This document shows, piece by piece, positions 45,113 to 54,305 of a stretch of 64,000 nucleotides of DNA (positions are counted from its first letter, which is position 1; each line of letters starts with the position of its first letter). The notes under the pieces were generated by a model. It saw nothing but the letters and a program-made list of their open reading frames with translations. It did not search any database and was not told the origin of the DNA. This stretch comes from Sorangium aterium (lineage in GTDB: Bacteria; Myxococcota_A; Polyangia; Polyangiales; Polyangiaceae), in assembly GCF_028368935.1 (NCBI RefSeq), contig NZ_JAQNDK010000004.1:1736001-1800000 (forward strand), written 5' to 3'. A program made the translations under genes and the position numbers.

Positions 45113-46725
45113 GAGCGACACACGCAGGCGCGATGATCGCGCTGGTCGCCGCGGCCCTCGGCTGCGAGCCGAGGACGCCGGCGCAGTCCGCAGCCCGGGC
45201 GGAGGCGCCACGTCCGAGCGCCCCGCCGGCGGCCGCGAAGCCCGCGGACCCGCTCGGGCCCAGGCCGGAGCTGCCGAAGCCGCAGCCGTTCACGCCGCCG
45301 GCGCCGGTGGTGCTCGACGGGCCGAACGGCTCGAAGGTGTGGCTGCTCGAGCGCCACACGCTGCCGATCGTGTCCGTGGCCATCTCCGTCGCGTCGGGGG
45401 CGGCGGACGATCCGAAGGGCGCGGCGGGGCTCGCGCACATCACCGCGGACATGCTCGACGAGGGCGCGGGGACGCGGAGCGCGGTGGAGCTGTCCAGCGC
45501 GATCAACGACCTCGGCGCGACGCTCTCGGTCGGGGCGCGCGCCGACGGCAGCGTCGCGACGCTCTCCGTGCTGAAGAAGAACTTCGACAAGGCGTTCTCG
45601 CTGCTCGCCGACGTGGTCGCGCGCCCGCGGTTCGAGGCGAAGGAGTGGAAGCGCGTCAGCGAGCTCTGGCAGAACGACCTGAGGAAGCGCGGCGACGACG
45701 CGACGCGGGTCTCGGGGCTGGTCTCGATGGCCGCGCTCCACGGGCCGGGCACGCCGTACGGGCACCCCGTCGACGGCCTGGTCGCGGACGCGAAGTCGAT
45801 CGGCCTCCCGGCCGTGAAGGCGTTCTACAAGGCGGCGTGGCGCCCGGACCGCGCGGTGATCACCGTGGTCGGCGACATCACCCGGGACGAGCTGCAGCAG
45901 GCGCTCTCGCGCGATCTCGGGACCTGGTCGGCGAAGGGCGCCACGGCGAGCGCCGCGCCGGCCACGAAGGGCGCGGCGGCGAGCGCCGCGCAGTCCACGA
46001 AAGGCGCGGCGGGGGCCGCCGCGCCGGCCACGAAGGGCGCGGCGGCAGCGCAGGGCGCGACGGCAGCCGCGCCGGCCTGGAAGCCGCCGCGGCTTGTGCT
46101 CGTCGACCGCCCGGGGGCGCCGCAGTCGGTGATCGCGGCCGTGCGGGAGGGGGTCGCCGCGAGCGATCCTCGGCGGCCGCTGCTCCAGCTCGTCAACTCC
46201 GCGCTCGGCGGCTCGTTCACGTCGCGCTTGAACCAGAACCTGCGCGAGGATCACGGCTGGTCCTACGGCGCCGGCTCGGCGTTCACCGAGACGAGGCAGC
46301 CGGGCGCGTTCGTGGCGCGGGCCTCCGTCGTCACCGAGGCGACCGGACCCGCCCTGAAGGAGATGCTCGCCGAGCTCGCCAAGATGGCCGACTCCGGGCT
46401 GACCCGTGACGAGCTGGCGAAGGTGCAGGCGCAGGACCGCGCGGATCTCGTCTCCGCCTACGAGACAGTGAACCGCACCGCGCAGCGCCTCGGGACGCTG
46501 GCGCGGCTCGAGCTGCCGGAGACGTTCGACGGCGACGCGAGCAAGGCGCGGCAGGGCGCGACGCTGGCGACCCTTGCGGAGCTCGCGAGGGCCGTGGATC
46601 CGAAGGGGGCGACCGTCGTGGTCGTGGGACCGCGGCAGGAGATCCTGCCGCAGCTCCAGGCGATCGGCCTGGGCGAGCCGGAGGCGTGGGACGTCGAGGG
46701 GCAGCCGATCCAGCCGAAGAAATAG
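45109..46725 (+). CDS. M16-family peptidase paralogue, probably non-catalytic subunit (lipoprotein)
   Basis: 538 residues, translationally coupled to the active M16 gene. Lipoprotein-like signal AMIALVAAALGCEP. The zinc site is degenerate: the aligned segment reads GLAHITADMLDEGAG, lacking HxxEH. It retains the substrate-binding Arg/Tyr segment GGSFTSRLNQNLREDHGWSYGAG of the C-terminal domain. The active and inactive partners probably form the M16B closed chamber. A ~15-residue repeat of TKGAAAS/TKGAAGA type lies in the central linker (~290-320). Confidence 0.9.
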   Translation: MRATHAGAMIALVAAALGCEPRTPAQSAARAEAPRPSAPPAAAKPADPLGPRPELPKPQPFTPPAPVVLDGPNGSKVWLLERHTLPIVSVAISVASGAADDPKGAAGLAHITADMLDEGAGTRSAVELSSAINDLGATLSVGARADGSVATLSVLKKNFDKAFSLLADVVARPRFEAKEWKRVSELWQNDLRKRGDDATRVSGLVSMAALHGPGTPYGHPVDGLVADAKSIGLPAVKAFYKAAWRPDRAVITVVGDITRDELQQALSRDLGTWSAKGATASAAPATKGAAASAAQSTKGAAGAAAPATKGAAAAQGATAAAPAWKPPRLVLVDRPGAPQSVIAAVREGVAASDPRRPLLQLVNSALGGSFTSRLNQNLREDHGWSYGAGSAFTETRQPGAFVARASVVTEATGPALKEMLAELAKMADSGLTRDELAKVQAQDRADLVSAYETVNRTAQRLGTLARLELPETFDGDASKARQGATLATLAELARAVDPKGATVVVVGPRQEILPQLQAIGLGEPEAWDVEGQPIQPKK

Positions 46726-46752
46726 CCCCGAGCGGCGCGCGTCCTCGCCGGG

Positions 46753-46786
46753 CGCTCCTCCCGCCGCGCGGGCAGCGGGAGGAGCG
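46753..46786. terminator. 12-bp stem hairpin between convergent genes
   Basis: CGCTCCTCCCGC (46753-46764) and GCGGGAGGAGCG (46775-46786) are perfect complements with a 10-nt loop, between the M16 gene (+) and a lipoprotein gene (-). No T-run, but position and stability fit a bidirectional terminator. Confidence 0.6.
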
Positions 46787-46800
46787 TCAGGATCGCGCCC

Positions 46801-47427
46801 TCAGGGCGCGGTCGGCTTGAAGTCGATCGGGTTGCTGGGCGCGCCCTCGTGCAGGACGCCGTCGCCGAACCAGTAGACGAAGCGGGGCTCCGGCGCCCCG
46901 TCGAGGTGGGCCTCCAAGCGGACGACGGCGCCCGGGGTGGTGGCAAACGTCATCGCGTCGATGTCCGAGCCGGTCTCGGCGTGGAAATACGCGACGCCGA
47001 TGTCCACGAGGCGCGTCTCGTCCGTCTTTTCGATCTCGATCCCCGCGAGGTCGATGAGCTCGGACGACGTGTCGACCGAGGCATAGAGATCGAAGCTGCA
47101 GACGACCTTGGAGGTGTTGGTGTCGCAGGTCGTCCAGAGCGTCCACGTCCCGCCCGCCGTGTACTCGACGAAGATGCCGACGCCCTCGCCCGGCTCGGTG
47201 CTCAGGGTGGCGTCCGTGTCGACGGCGACGCGCCGCACGTCGTCCGCGGGCGGCGGGGGAACGCTGCCGTCGTCGCCGTCGTCCCAGTCATCGTGGACAT
47301 GATGGCCATCATGGTCGCCGTCCTCGTCGACGATGATGCAACCGGCCGAGGCGAGGGGCGCGGCGACGAGAAGGAACGACCACAGCCCCAGTGAACGACG
47401 CTTCACAAAGTCAGCGGAAAGAGTCAT
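46801..47427 (-). CDS. Lipoprotein of unknown function
   Basis: 208 residues from the ATG at 47427, preceded by AGGAGAAG. The signal ends in a lipobox (SFLLVAAPLASAGC). Then comes an Asp/His-rich segment (DEDGDHDGHHVHDDWDDGDD) that could bind metal, followed by a strand-rich domain (VGIFVEYTAGGTWTLWTTCD, VVCSFDLYASVD, VVRLEAHLDG) with two cysteines, possibly a disulphide. No family is recognised. It may be in an operon with the next gene upstream (45 bp). Confidence 0.75.
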   Translation of the reverse strand: MTLSADFVKRRSLGLWSFLLVAAPLASAGCIIVDEDGDHDGHHVHDDWDDGDDGSVPPPPADDVRRVAVDTDATLSTEPGEGVGIFVEYTAGGTWTLWTTCDTNTSKVVCSFDLYASVDTSSELIDLAGIEIEKTDETRLVDIGVAYFHAETGSDIDAMTFATTPGAVVRLEAHLDGAPEPRFVYWFGDGVLHEGAPSNPIDFKPTAP

Positions 47428-47472
47428 CGGATCTTCTCCTGCTCGTGGACGTCGCAAGACGTGGACCAAGCG

Positions 47473-48930
47473 CTACCTCGACCGCGGGCGACCGGACGCC
47501 GGCGCCGTCTTCCCCGGAGCCGGGCCCGACGGGAGGTGGATCCTGGGGCGCGGCGGCGACGACGGCGCGCTCGGGAGCGCGCGCGGCTTCGCGATCGGCT
47601 GCGGCGCCTGCGTCGCCTGCGGCAGCGGCCGCGGCGCGGTGGCCGACGGCGATCGGTGCGGGAGGTCGCGCGTGGCGGCCGGCGTGCCGACGGGGCGCGG
47701 CGCCGGGGAGGCCGGCGTCTCCGGGGCCGGGAGGGGCGACGCCGGCGTGACCGCCGGCCGCCAGGGCCGGTGGGATGGGCTCGCGCCGCTGCGGTGCAGC
47801 GCGCCCGCGTCGGACACGCCCCGCGCCGGGAGGCCCGGCCTGGCGACCGGGGCCGGAGCGTCGCCGTCGGGCGTCCCCCGCGGGTGCAGCGGCGTGCGCA
47901 GCGCGGGCGCCGCGCGACGGTCGTCGCCTGCGGGCGACGCCGGACGGCGCGCCGGCGGGGCCGCGTGGCGTGCGCTCGGCGTCGTGCTCCTGCGGGCGTA
48001 AGCGAGGGCGCGAGGATCCGGCCTGTCGCGGTGCCTCGGCGCGGCCGAGGAGGGGACGCCGGCCTCCGCGAGCGACGGCGAGGCCGGCCGGTAGCCGCCA
48101 GGACGGATGCCGTGGGACGGGCTCGAGCGGCCCGCGCCCCCATCGCCGCCCGGGCGGATGTCGGCGCGCCCGGGCCTGCTCGCGGTGGGCCGCGCCGGCC
48201 TGTAGGTGTGCGAGTGCGCGGCGATGCGCCGGACGACCTCGCGATCGCGGATGACGTGCGTGTGGACGTGGCGGTGGAAGACGTGCGTCGTCGGGCAGAA
48301 GACGTACGCGGCAGGGGGGACGGTCCACAGCGAGACCGCGACGCCGCTGCTCCAGGTGTAGGTCGGCGGCATCGGGGCCCAGCCGACGTAGCCGGCGTCA
48401 CCGACGCGCCAGACGACCCACGCCGGGGCGTACGTTCGCCCCGGGATCCAGGCCCAGCCGTGGGAGGAGATCCAGACCCAGCGGCCATAGTGGAAGGGGA
48501 TGTGGCCCCACGTGTAGTCGCTGACCCAGAGCCACTCGCCGTCGTCGGTCAGCGCCCAGTGGCCCGCTGTCTGGTAGGGCGCGAAATCGGCGCCGACCAC
48601 GACCGCGGAGGGCACCCAGACCGTGCCGTAGCTCGGGTCGTCGACCCAGGTGCCGTACGCGGCGAGCGGCTGCTGGAACTCGACGAGGGCGCTCGGGTCG
48701 GTGTCTTCGTACTCGTCCGCGTCGATCTGCGCCTGCGCGCTCACGCGGACATCGACCTGGACCGGCGCGGCCTCGGCGGGCTGGGCGGCGGCGCTCGCGG
48801 GCGCGGCGATGAGCGCGGCGAGCAGCGGCAGGGCGCCGCCGAGCCGGCGGAGCCGGGCCCCGGGGATGCCCGGCGCCGCGGGGGCAGGGCGCGAGGGGGA
48901 AGCGGACAGCGGGAGAGGCATCGGCAGCAT
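47473..48930 (-). CDS. Exported Trp/Tyr-rich (DUF6600-like) protein
   Basis: 485 residues, with AAGGAC before the ATG. Signal peptide (LLAALIAAPASAAAQ). The domain at about 85-210 has repeated W/Y/G motifs: YGTWVDDPSYGTVWVPS, GEWLWVSDYTWGHIPFHYG, WVWISSHGWAWIPG and GYVGWAPMPPTYTW. This matches the DUF6600 pattern of exported proteobacterial proteins. The C-terminal ~250 residues are Arg/Pro/Ala-rich and disordered. The role is unknown; an envelope location is likely. Confidence 0.78.
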   Translation of the reverse strand: MLPMPLPLSASPSRPAPAAPGIPGARLRRLGGALPLLAALIAAPASAAAQPAEAAPVQVDVRVSAQAQIDADEYEDTDPSALVEFQQPLAAYGTWVDDPSYGTVWVPSAVVVGADFAPYQTAGHWALTDDGEWLWVSDYTWGHIPFHYGRWVWISSHGWAWIPGRTYAPAWVVWRVGDAGYVGWAPMPPTYTWSSGVAVSLWTVPPAAYVFCPTTHVFHRHVHTHVIRDREVVRRIAAHSHTYRPARPTASRPGRADIRPGGDGGAGRSSPSHGIRPGGYRPASPSLAEAGVPSSAAPRHRDRPDPRALAYARRSTTPSARHAAPPARRPASPAGDDRRAAPALRTPLHPRGTPDGDAPAPVARPGLPARGVSDAGALHRSGASPSHRPWRPAVTPASPLPAPETPASPAPRPVGTPAATRDLPHRSPSATAPRPLPQATQAPQPIAKPRALPSAPSSPPRPRIHLPSGPAPGKTAPASGRPRSR

Positions 48931-49077
48931 GATGGGTCCTTCTGGAAGGGGGTGCCAGGGAGAGGTCGGGCTGGCCTCGGGCGCCCTCGGATCTCTTCAG
49001 ACGTCCCTGCGCGCTCGACGTTGCACATTGCAGGCCACGTTCCGGAGCGCCGCGCTGGCGTGTCATGCGCCGCTGCG

Positions 49078-49120
49078 CCCGACCGAGGTTGAGGCACGGG
49101 AACCCGACCGAGGTTGAGGC
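49078..49120. repeat. Direct repeat in intergenic region
   Basis: Two copies of CCCGACCGAGGTTGAGGC (49078-49095 and 49103-49120), 25-bp period, just past the stop of the translocase-fusion gene. Function unknown. Confidence 0.7.
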
Positions 49121-49131
49121 GTCGGCGCTCC

Positions 49132-52100
49132 TCAATCGAGGTCGCTGTCGTCGAGCGCCGGCGTCTCGTCCCCCGGGGGCGGCGCTCTCCCGGGCAGCGC
49201 CGGCGGCTTCGGAAGGAGCGACAGCCGCGCGTGGGCGTCGGCCAGCTTGCGGTCGGCCTCGCGCAGGCGCCGGTTCAGCACCCGGATCACGGCGTCCGCG
49301 ATCTCGGCCGTCTCCCGCACCGCCTCGTGGAAATCCTCGGCGGAGACCCGGAGCAGCTCCGCGTCCTCGGTCACCACCGCGGTCGAGGCCCTCGGCTCGC
49401 TGTCGAAGAGCGACATCTCGCCGAACACGTCGTTCGCGCCGAGGCGCGCGATCTCGCGGCCGTCCAGGGTGAGGCTCACCTCGCCCGAGATGATCGAGTA
49501 GAGCGCGCCGCCCGGCTCGCCCTGGCGGAAGATGACGTCGCCCCGGACCAGCGACACCACGAGCGAGCCGCGCGCCAGCGCCACCAGATCGTCGCCGGCC
49601 ACGCGGGAGAAGAGCGGAACGCGCTGGAGGAACAGGACCTTCTCGATCGTCGTGTACATCTCGTCCTCGGGGTCGATGCCGGTGCCGCCGGTGACCGTCC
49701 AGTATCGTGCGTAACGGGCCACCGCGGGATCCTCGTCGGCCCGCAGGGCGTCCAGGCGCTCGCGGGCGCCCGGCGGCGACGTGACGGCGACCGCGATGGC
49801 GGCCGCCTCGCGGACCAGCGGGTCCGGATCGTAGGTCGCGGCGAGCGCGTCCCCGGCGGCGCCGGAGATGGAGCTCCGGGCGACGGCATCGAGCGCGAGC
49901 GCGGCGCTGTAGGGGTCGCCGCGCACGATCTCGTGGCGGATCCAGGAGATGACCCCGGCCTCCAGCGGCGCGGGCCTCCGGGGGAACGCGGCCGACAGCT
50001 CGAGCAGGCGCTCGACGAGGGAGACGAGGCGCTCGCGCAGCGGGCGGTCGAGGAGCGACTCCAGCACCTCGAACGCGTTGGCCCGCAGCGCGGGATCCGG
50101 GCCGAAGACGTGGGTGCGCACGAGGGCGACGACCTCGCGCGGGTAGGCGAGCTCGCACAGCCGGAGCACGCGGATGAGCCCCTTCCGCAGCCGGCGGAGC
50201 AGGTGCTGATCGAGCAGCGCGCCGGCGACGCGCGGGCGCACCGCGATGTACGCCTCGCGCGTGCGGACGTGCTCCACCGTCTCGTCGTCGATGCAGGCGC
50301 GGATCGCGCGGAGAGGCGCCGGCGGCGCGCGCAGCGCGAGGCGCAGGCGCGACGCCGACGCGAGCACCTTCTGGCGGAGGGCCTCGTTCGGGTGGTCGAT
50401 CCGGGCGAGCAGCACGTCGAGCGCGTCGTGGCTGCAGAGCCGCGCGAGCACCCGCGGGATCGCGAGCCGCACGGCCCGCGGGGTGCCGTCGTCACCGAGG
50501 CGCGCCGCGAGCTCCGGGATGGCGTCGTCGCCGAGCGCCTCGATGGCCCGGGCCGCGGCGGGCGCGAGGGCGCGCTCGGCGAGCGCGTCCGCGAGCAGGG
50601 GGAGCAGGCGCGGGTCGGCGACGCTCGACGACGAGCGCACGGCCGCGCGCCGCACCGCGGGGTCGGGATCGCCGATGAGCCGCGCGAGCGCGCGCTGGAG
50701 CGTCGCGTGGCCGACCAGGCCGAGGATCCGGGCGGCGGCGACGCGATCGCGGGGCGACGGGCTGTCGAGCAGCGCGCGCAGCCGCGGCGCGCCCTCGAGC
50801 ATGCCGTCGAGGCCGCAGTAGCGCAGGAGCGCGGCGATCGCGGCGGCCCGGAGCTCCTCGCCGCCGTCCGCGTCCGCGGCGTCGCTCTCCCGCGCGAGCG
50901 CGAGCAGCTCGTCGTGCGCGTCCTCCCGCAGCAGCGCGGCGAGCGCGGCGACGGCGGCGACGCGGACGTCGGTGTTCCGGTCGTGGATCGCCGCGCGCGC
51001 GATGCTGGCGCCCTCCTCGTGCTCGAGCTCGGCCGCGAGGCGCACCGCGAGCGCGCGCACCCTGGCCGAGCCGTGGCGCGCCAGCGCGGGCACGGCCTCG
51101 CGCACGAGGGGCGGGTCGAGCTGCTGGAGCTGCTCGACCGCGAAGAGCACCTGCATCATGGCGCGGCTGTAGAGCGCCTCCTTGAGGATCGCGCGCGTCT
51201 GGGGGCCGTACGCGACGCTGTCCGGCTCGATCTGGCGGCGCATCAAGGTCCGGCGCATGGCGTCGAAGTAGCCGCGCCGCACGAGCGGGAGGAGGGCGAT
51301 GGCGGCGACGCAGAGCGGGAGGGAGTAGACGCCGATCCACGCGGCCTCCTCGACGAGCGCGGGGCCCGTCGCGGCGGTGGGCGCCACGGCGAGCAGGATC
51401 AGCGCGCCGAGCCCGTAGCCGAGGGGCTTGGCGATCGTGGAGACGAGCGTCCTCACCCGCTCCCGCAGCGCCGGCTGGAACGGGAAGAACAAGAGCTGCA
51501 TCGTCGCGTCGTAGATCGTGAGCTGCAGCGCGTTGTCGCTCAGCTTGAGGATCGCGCCCCAGGCGAGCGACGGCGCCGCGAGCAGCGCGACGGTGCTGGC
51601 GGTGAACGCGGCCGGCATGGCGAGCAGCCCGCCGAGCACGCCGTGGCGCCGGAGGACCAGGGGGGTCGCGACGAGCTGCACGAGGAGGCCGACCACGCCG
51701 ATGGCGCCATAGAGGAACCCCATGAACCGGGTGAGCTCGTCGACGTGGGGGTAGGCCGTGAGGGCGATCGCCTTGAACTGGTAGTCGCCGATCGTGAGGA
51801 CCGTGAAGAGGAGGAAGGTCAGGAGCGCGACGGTGAGGGCGTAGCGCGATCGCCACACTTCCAGGCGCGGAAGGCGGGCCTGGATGAGCGCTTCGTCGCC
51901 GGACGGCGGTCGCCCGAGCGGGTGGCGCCGCGCGAGCGCGGTCGTGAGCGCGGCCATGGCGAGGAGCGCCGCGATGAGCACGAACAGGAGGTTCTCGGTG
52001 CCGATCCACCGGACGACGGCGCCCGTCGCGAAGCCGCAGGCGACGGTGCCGACGACGCGCCCGCTGCCGATCAGGCCGAAGAGGCGCTTGGCGCTGCGCG

Positions 52101-52692
52101 GATCGTGCAGGTCCTGGGCGACGGCCCAGACGAGGACGGCGGTGAAGTTCGCGATGATCTCGGACCAGATGTAGAAGACGAGGATCGCGGCGCGCACCTC
52201 CTGGCCGATGAGGACGCGCAGCAGGGCGAACGTGACGGCGCCGAAGAGGGCGAAGGCGACGCACAGCTGGGCGCGCGGCAGGCGGCGGGCGACGCGGTCG
52301 TATGCGAGCGCGGCGACGGCGGAGGCGGCGCCGTACACGATCCACATCGGCGCGATCCAGGTGACGGGGAACCTGGTGAGGAAGAGCGCGTCGCGCGCGG
52401 AGCGGCCGACGACGAAGAGGAGGGCGGCGAGGAAGAGCAGGCAGAAGAGCAGCGCGGTCCGGTGCAGCTCGACGCGGGTGAGCGGGACGCCGAGGACGGC
52501 GGTGTCGGCGTCGGGGGCGGCGCCGCTCGGCGGCAGCCGGCTGGGCCGGATCGAGGTCGGGCGCACCGACGGGGTGGCCCCGGACGCGAGGGACGCGGGC
52601 GCGCCTTCCGGGCGCGCGCTGGGCTGGCCGGGCTGCCCAGCGCGCGCCGGCTCCGGCGCCGTGGCGCGCTCCTTCGCGCTCGGCCCTGCCAT
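49132..52692 (-). CDS. ATP/ADP-translocase-like carrier fused to HEAT repeats and cyclic-nucleotide-binding domain
   Basis: About 1186 residues from the ATG at 52692; an in-frame start at 52791 is possible. After a disordered N-terminus there are about twelve membrane helices (about 75-470) with features of the NTT/MFS-like ATP-ADP carriers (LFVVGRSARDALFLTRFPV, GSGRVVGTVACGFATG, DYQFKAIALTAYPHVDE). Residues ~500-1000 are HEAT-like helical repeats (ALARHGSARVRALAVRLAAE, ALARLIGDPDPAVRRAAV). The C-terminus (~1020-1140) is a cNMP-binding fold (DVIFRQGEPGGALYSIISGE, GANDVFGEMSLFDSEPRAST). Membrane transport may be gated by a nucleotide ligand and by partner binding. Whether ATP is really the substrate is unproven. 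Confidence 0.85.
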   Translation of the reverse strand: MAGPSAKERATAPEPARAGQPGQPSARPEGAPASLASGATPSVRPTSIRPSRLPPSGAAPDADTAVLGVPLTRVELHRTALLFCLLFLAALLFVVGRSARDALFLTRFPVTWIAPMWIVYGAASAVAALAYDRVARRLPRAQLCVAFALFGAVTFALLRVLIGQEVRAAILVFYIWSEIIANFTAVLVWAVAQDLHDPRSAKRLFGLIGSGRVVGTVACGFATGAVVRWIGTENLLFVLIAALLAMAALTTALARRHPLGRPPSGDEALIQARLPRLEVWRSRYALTVALLTFLLFTVLTIGDYQFKAIALTAYPHVDELTRFMGFLYGAIGVVGLLVQLVATPLVLRRHGVLGGLLAMPAAFTASTVALLAAPSLAWGAILKLSDNALQLTIYDATMQLLFFPFQPALRERVRTLVSTIAKPLGYGLGALILLAVAPTAATGPALVEEAAWIGVYSLPLCVAAIALLPLVRRGYFDAMRRTLMRRQIEPDSVAYGPQTRAILKEALYSRAMMQVLFAVEQLQQLDPPLVREAVPALARHGSARVRALAVRLAAELEHEEGASIARAAIHDRNTDVRVAAVAALAALLREDAHDELLALARESDAADADGGEELRAAAIAALLRYCGLDGMLEGAPRLRALLDSPSPRDRVAAARILGLVGHATLQRALARLIGDPDPAVRRAAVRSSSSVADPRLLPLLADALAERALAPAAARAIEALGDDAIPELAARLGDDGTPRAVRLAIPRVLARLCSHDALDVLLARIDHPNEALRQKVLASASRLRLALRAPPAPLRAIRACIDDETVEHVRTREAYIAVRPRVAGALLDQHLLRRLRKGLIRVLRLCELAYPREVVALVRTHVFGPDPALRANAFEVLESLLDRPLRERLVSLVERLLELSAAFPRRPAPLEAGVISWIRHEIVRGDPYSAALALDAVARSSISGAAGDALAATYDPDPLVREAAAIAVAVTSPPGARERLDALRADEDPAVARYARYWTVTGGTGIDPEDEMYTTIEKVLFLQRVPLFSRVAGDDLVALARGSLVVSLVRGDVIFRQGEPGGALYSIISGEVSLTLDGREIARLGANDVFGEMSLFDSEPRASTAVVTEDAELLRVSAEDFHEAVRETAEIADAVIRVLNRRLREADRKLADAHARLSLLPKPPALPGRAPPPGDETPALDDSDLD

Positions 52693-53075
52693 CGAGCCCG
52701 GCTCCGGAGGAACGGCGTCGGTCGAGTCCACGCGCCTCAAGCTAGCCGAGCTCCCTCGAAGAGCGCGTGTTTCGGGCCACGCAGCGCGCACGTCGACCCA
52801 TGGCGCCGCGCGGCGGTTCGCTCACCCTGCTGCTCCGCGGCGCCGATGCCAACTTGTCAGGAACGGACGGCGAGCATGGCCAGCTCGTCATGCAGCGCGC
52901 CTCCGAGGTGAGCGTCGAGGACGCCTCCAAGGACGCCTCCGACGGGACCGCAGGGGCCTCCGAGGGCGCGTTCGACGCGGTCTCCGGCGTGGGCGCACGA
53001 CCGGTTTCCCCGCCGTTCGAAGGGCTGTGCGAGGCATTTGCGGCGTGGTACGAGCTGTGCTGAAAGGACGCGCCC
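52693..53075. other. Divergent promoter region with an uncertain small ORF
   Basis: 383 bp between divergent genes. A plus-strand ORF (52800-53063, 87 residues, ...VMQRASEVSVEDASKDASDG...) ends 12 bp before the next gene, but it has no convincing ribosome-binding site and an unremarkable composition. I do not call it as a gene. Confidence 0.35.
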
Positions 53076-54305
53076 ATGGACACGACAAGGTATCTCGTGC
53101 GGCCCCGGCCGCGAGGGCGGCGGCACCTCCCCCGGCTCTGCGCGGTGGCCCTCGCGGCGGCGGCGCTCGCCGGAGGCGCGCGACAGGCCGGCGCGACGGT
53201 GACCATCAGCACCGACGTGAAGCGCACCGAGCTGCAGCGGTCGGACGCGCAGTACCCGCTCTGGATCAGCCGCGAGGACTGCCTGACGAACAACGATCTC
53301 GAGTTCACGCTCACGCTGAGCGGGTTCTCGACGAGCGATACGCTCGCCATCTGGGTCAGCGAGTCGCTGGACTGCCTTGCGTATTCGAACCGCGACACCG
53401 GCACGCGGTGCAAGGAGGTGTCGGCCCAGTCCAACCTGGATGCCACGATGGTCGTCAAGGTGTCGGCGAAGGCGGTCGCCGAGGCCCTCGGCGCGGAAGG
53501 CTGCGACAGCACGCGGGCCAGCACCGGCGCGGTCCCCCTGAACATCTATTTTCTGCGGCTCGAATCCTCGGACCAGGACAATCCGGATTCCGCCAAGTGG
53601 GATACCACCAAGATGGACCTCCAGGGCCCGAAGCCGCCGACCGGCGTGGTGGCGCACCCCGGAGATGGTCGTCTCCTCGTCGACTACACGCAGAACGAGG
53701 ACGAGGACGTGCAGGGCTACTACCTCTATTGCGATGATGGGGGGCAATCCGCTGCTGCGTCGAGCGGGGCAGGGGGATCCGGCAGCGGCGGCGGAGCCGC
53801 TGGAGGAGGCGACGGGGCAGGGGGAGCCGGCGGTGGCGCAGCGAGCGGCGGCGGCGCAACGAGCGGCGGCGGCGCAACGAGCGGCGGCAGCTCCGGCTGC
53901 CAGTCGTCGCTCCTGGTGTCGGGGGAGATCCCGGACTCCAAGTACCAGTGCGGCAGCGTGGGGAGGGCCAGCCGCGGCGAGGCCACGAAGGGCGTCGTCA
54001 ACGGCAAGTCGTATGTCGTCGGCGTCGCGGCCTATGACCAGGTCGGGAATGCCGGGCCGCTGTCGGCGCTCTCCTGTGCGACCGCGACCGACGTCGACGG
54101 GTTCTTCGAGCAGTACCGGGACGCCGGCGGGCAAGCCGGCGGGGGCTTTTGCAGCATCGAAGGGCCGGTGGGGGCGGGCCGGTGGGCCGCCGCGCCGCTC
54201 GCCGCCGTCGCGGCCGGCGCGGCGCTCGGGTTGTGGCGCAGGAGCCGTCGTCGTCGACGCCACGCACACGCGCACGCGCGTTCCTTCACGCAGGAGAGCG
54301 AATGA
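53076..54305 (+). CDS. MYXO-CTERM-anchored exported protein (MXAN_2561-like)
   Basis: 409 residues. Signal peptide (LCAVALAAAALAGGARQAGA), then a strand-rich domain with paired cysteines (DAQYPLWISREDCLTNND, DTLAIWVSESLDCLAYSN), a fibronectin-III-like segment (PPTGVVAHPGDGRLLVDYTQ) interrupted by a ~50-residue Gly/Ser/Ala linker, and DQVGNAGPLSALSC. The C-terminus has the MYXO-CTERM pattern: Cys in GGGFCSIEG, a hydrophobic helix, and a cluster RRSRRRRRH. Such tails direct processing and surface anchoring in myxobacteria. It precedes, with an ATGA overlap, a beta-barrel gene of the kind (MXAN_2562-type) it is normally paired with, as I recall these families. Confidence 0.88.
   Translation: MDTTRYLVRPRPRGRRHLPRLCAVALAAAALAGGARQAGATVTISTDVKRTELQRSDAQYPLWISREDCLTNNDLEFTLTLSGFSTSDTLAIWVSESLDCLAYSNRDTGTRCKEVSAQSNLDATMVVKVSAKAVAEALGAEGCDSTRASTGAVPLNIYFLRLESSDQDNPDSAKWDTTKMDLQGPKPPTGVVAHPGDGRLLVDYTQNEDEDVQGYYLYCDDGGQSAAASSGAGGSGSGGGAAGGGDGAGGAGGGAASGGGATSGGGATSGGSSGCQSSLLVSGEIPDSKYQCGSVGRASRGEATKGVVNGKSYVVGVAAYDQVGNAGPLSALSCATATDVDGFFEQYRDAGGQAGGGFCSIEGPVGAGRWAAAPLAAVAAGAALGLWRRSRRRRRHAHAHARSFTQESE

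Noticed and set aside
49114-52911. 1265-residue plus-strand open frame
   Set aside because: Exactly antisense to the carrier/HEAT/cNMP gene; its translation is Arg/Glu/Ala-rich low complexity typical of a high-G+C shadow frame, with no domain.
52800-53063. 87-residue plus-strand ORF as a gene
   Set aside because: No ribosome-binding site, undistinguished composition and location in a divergent promoter; kept only as a remark.
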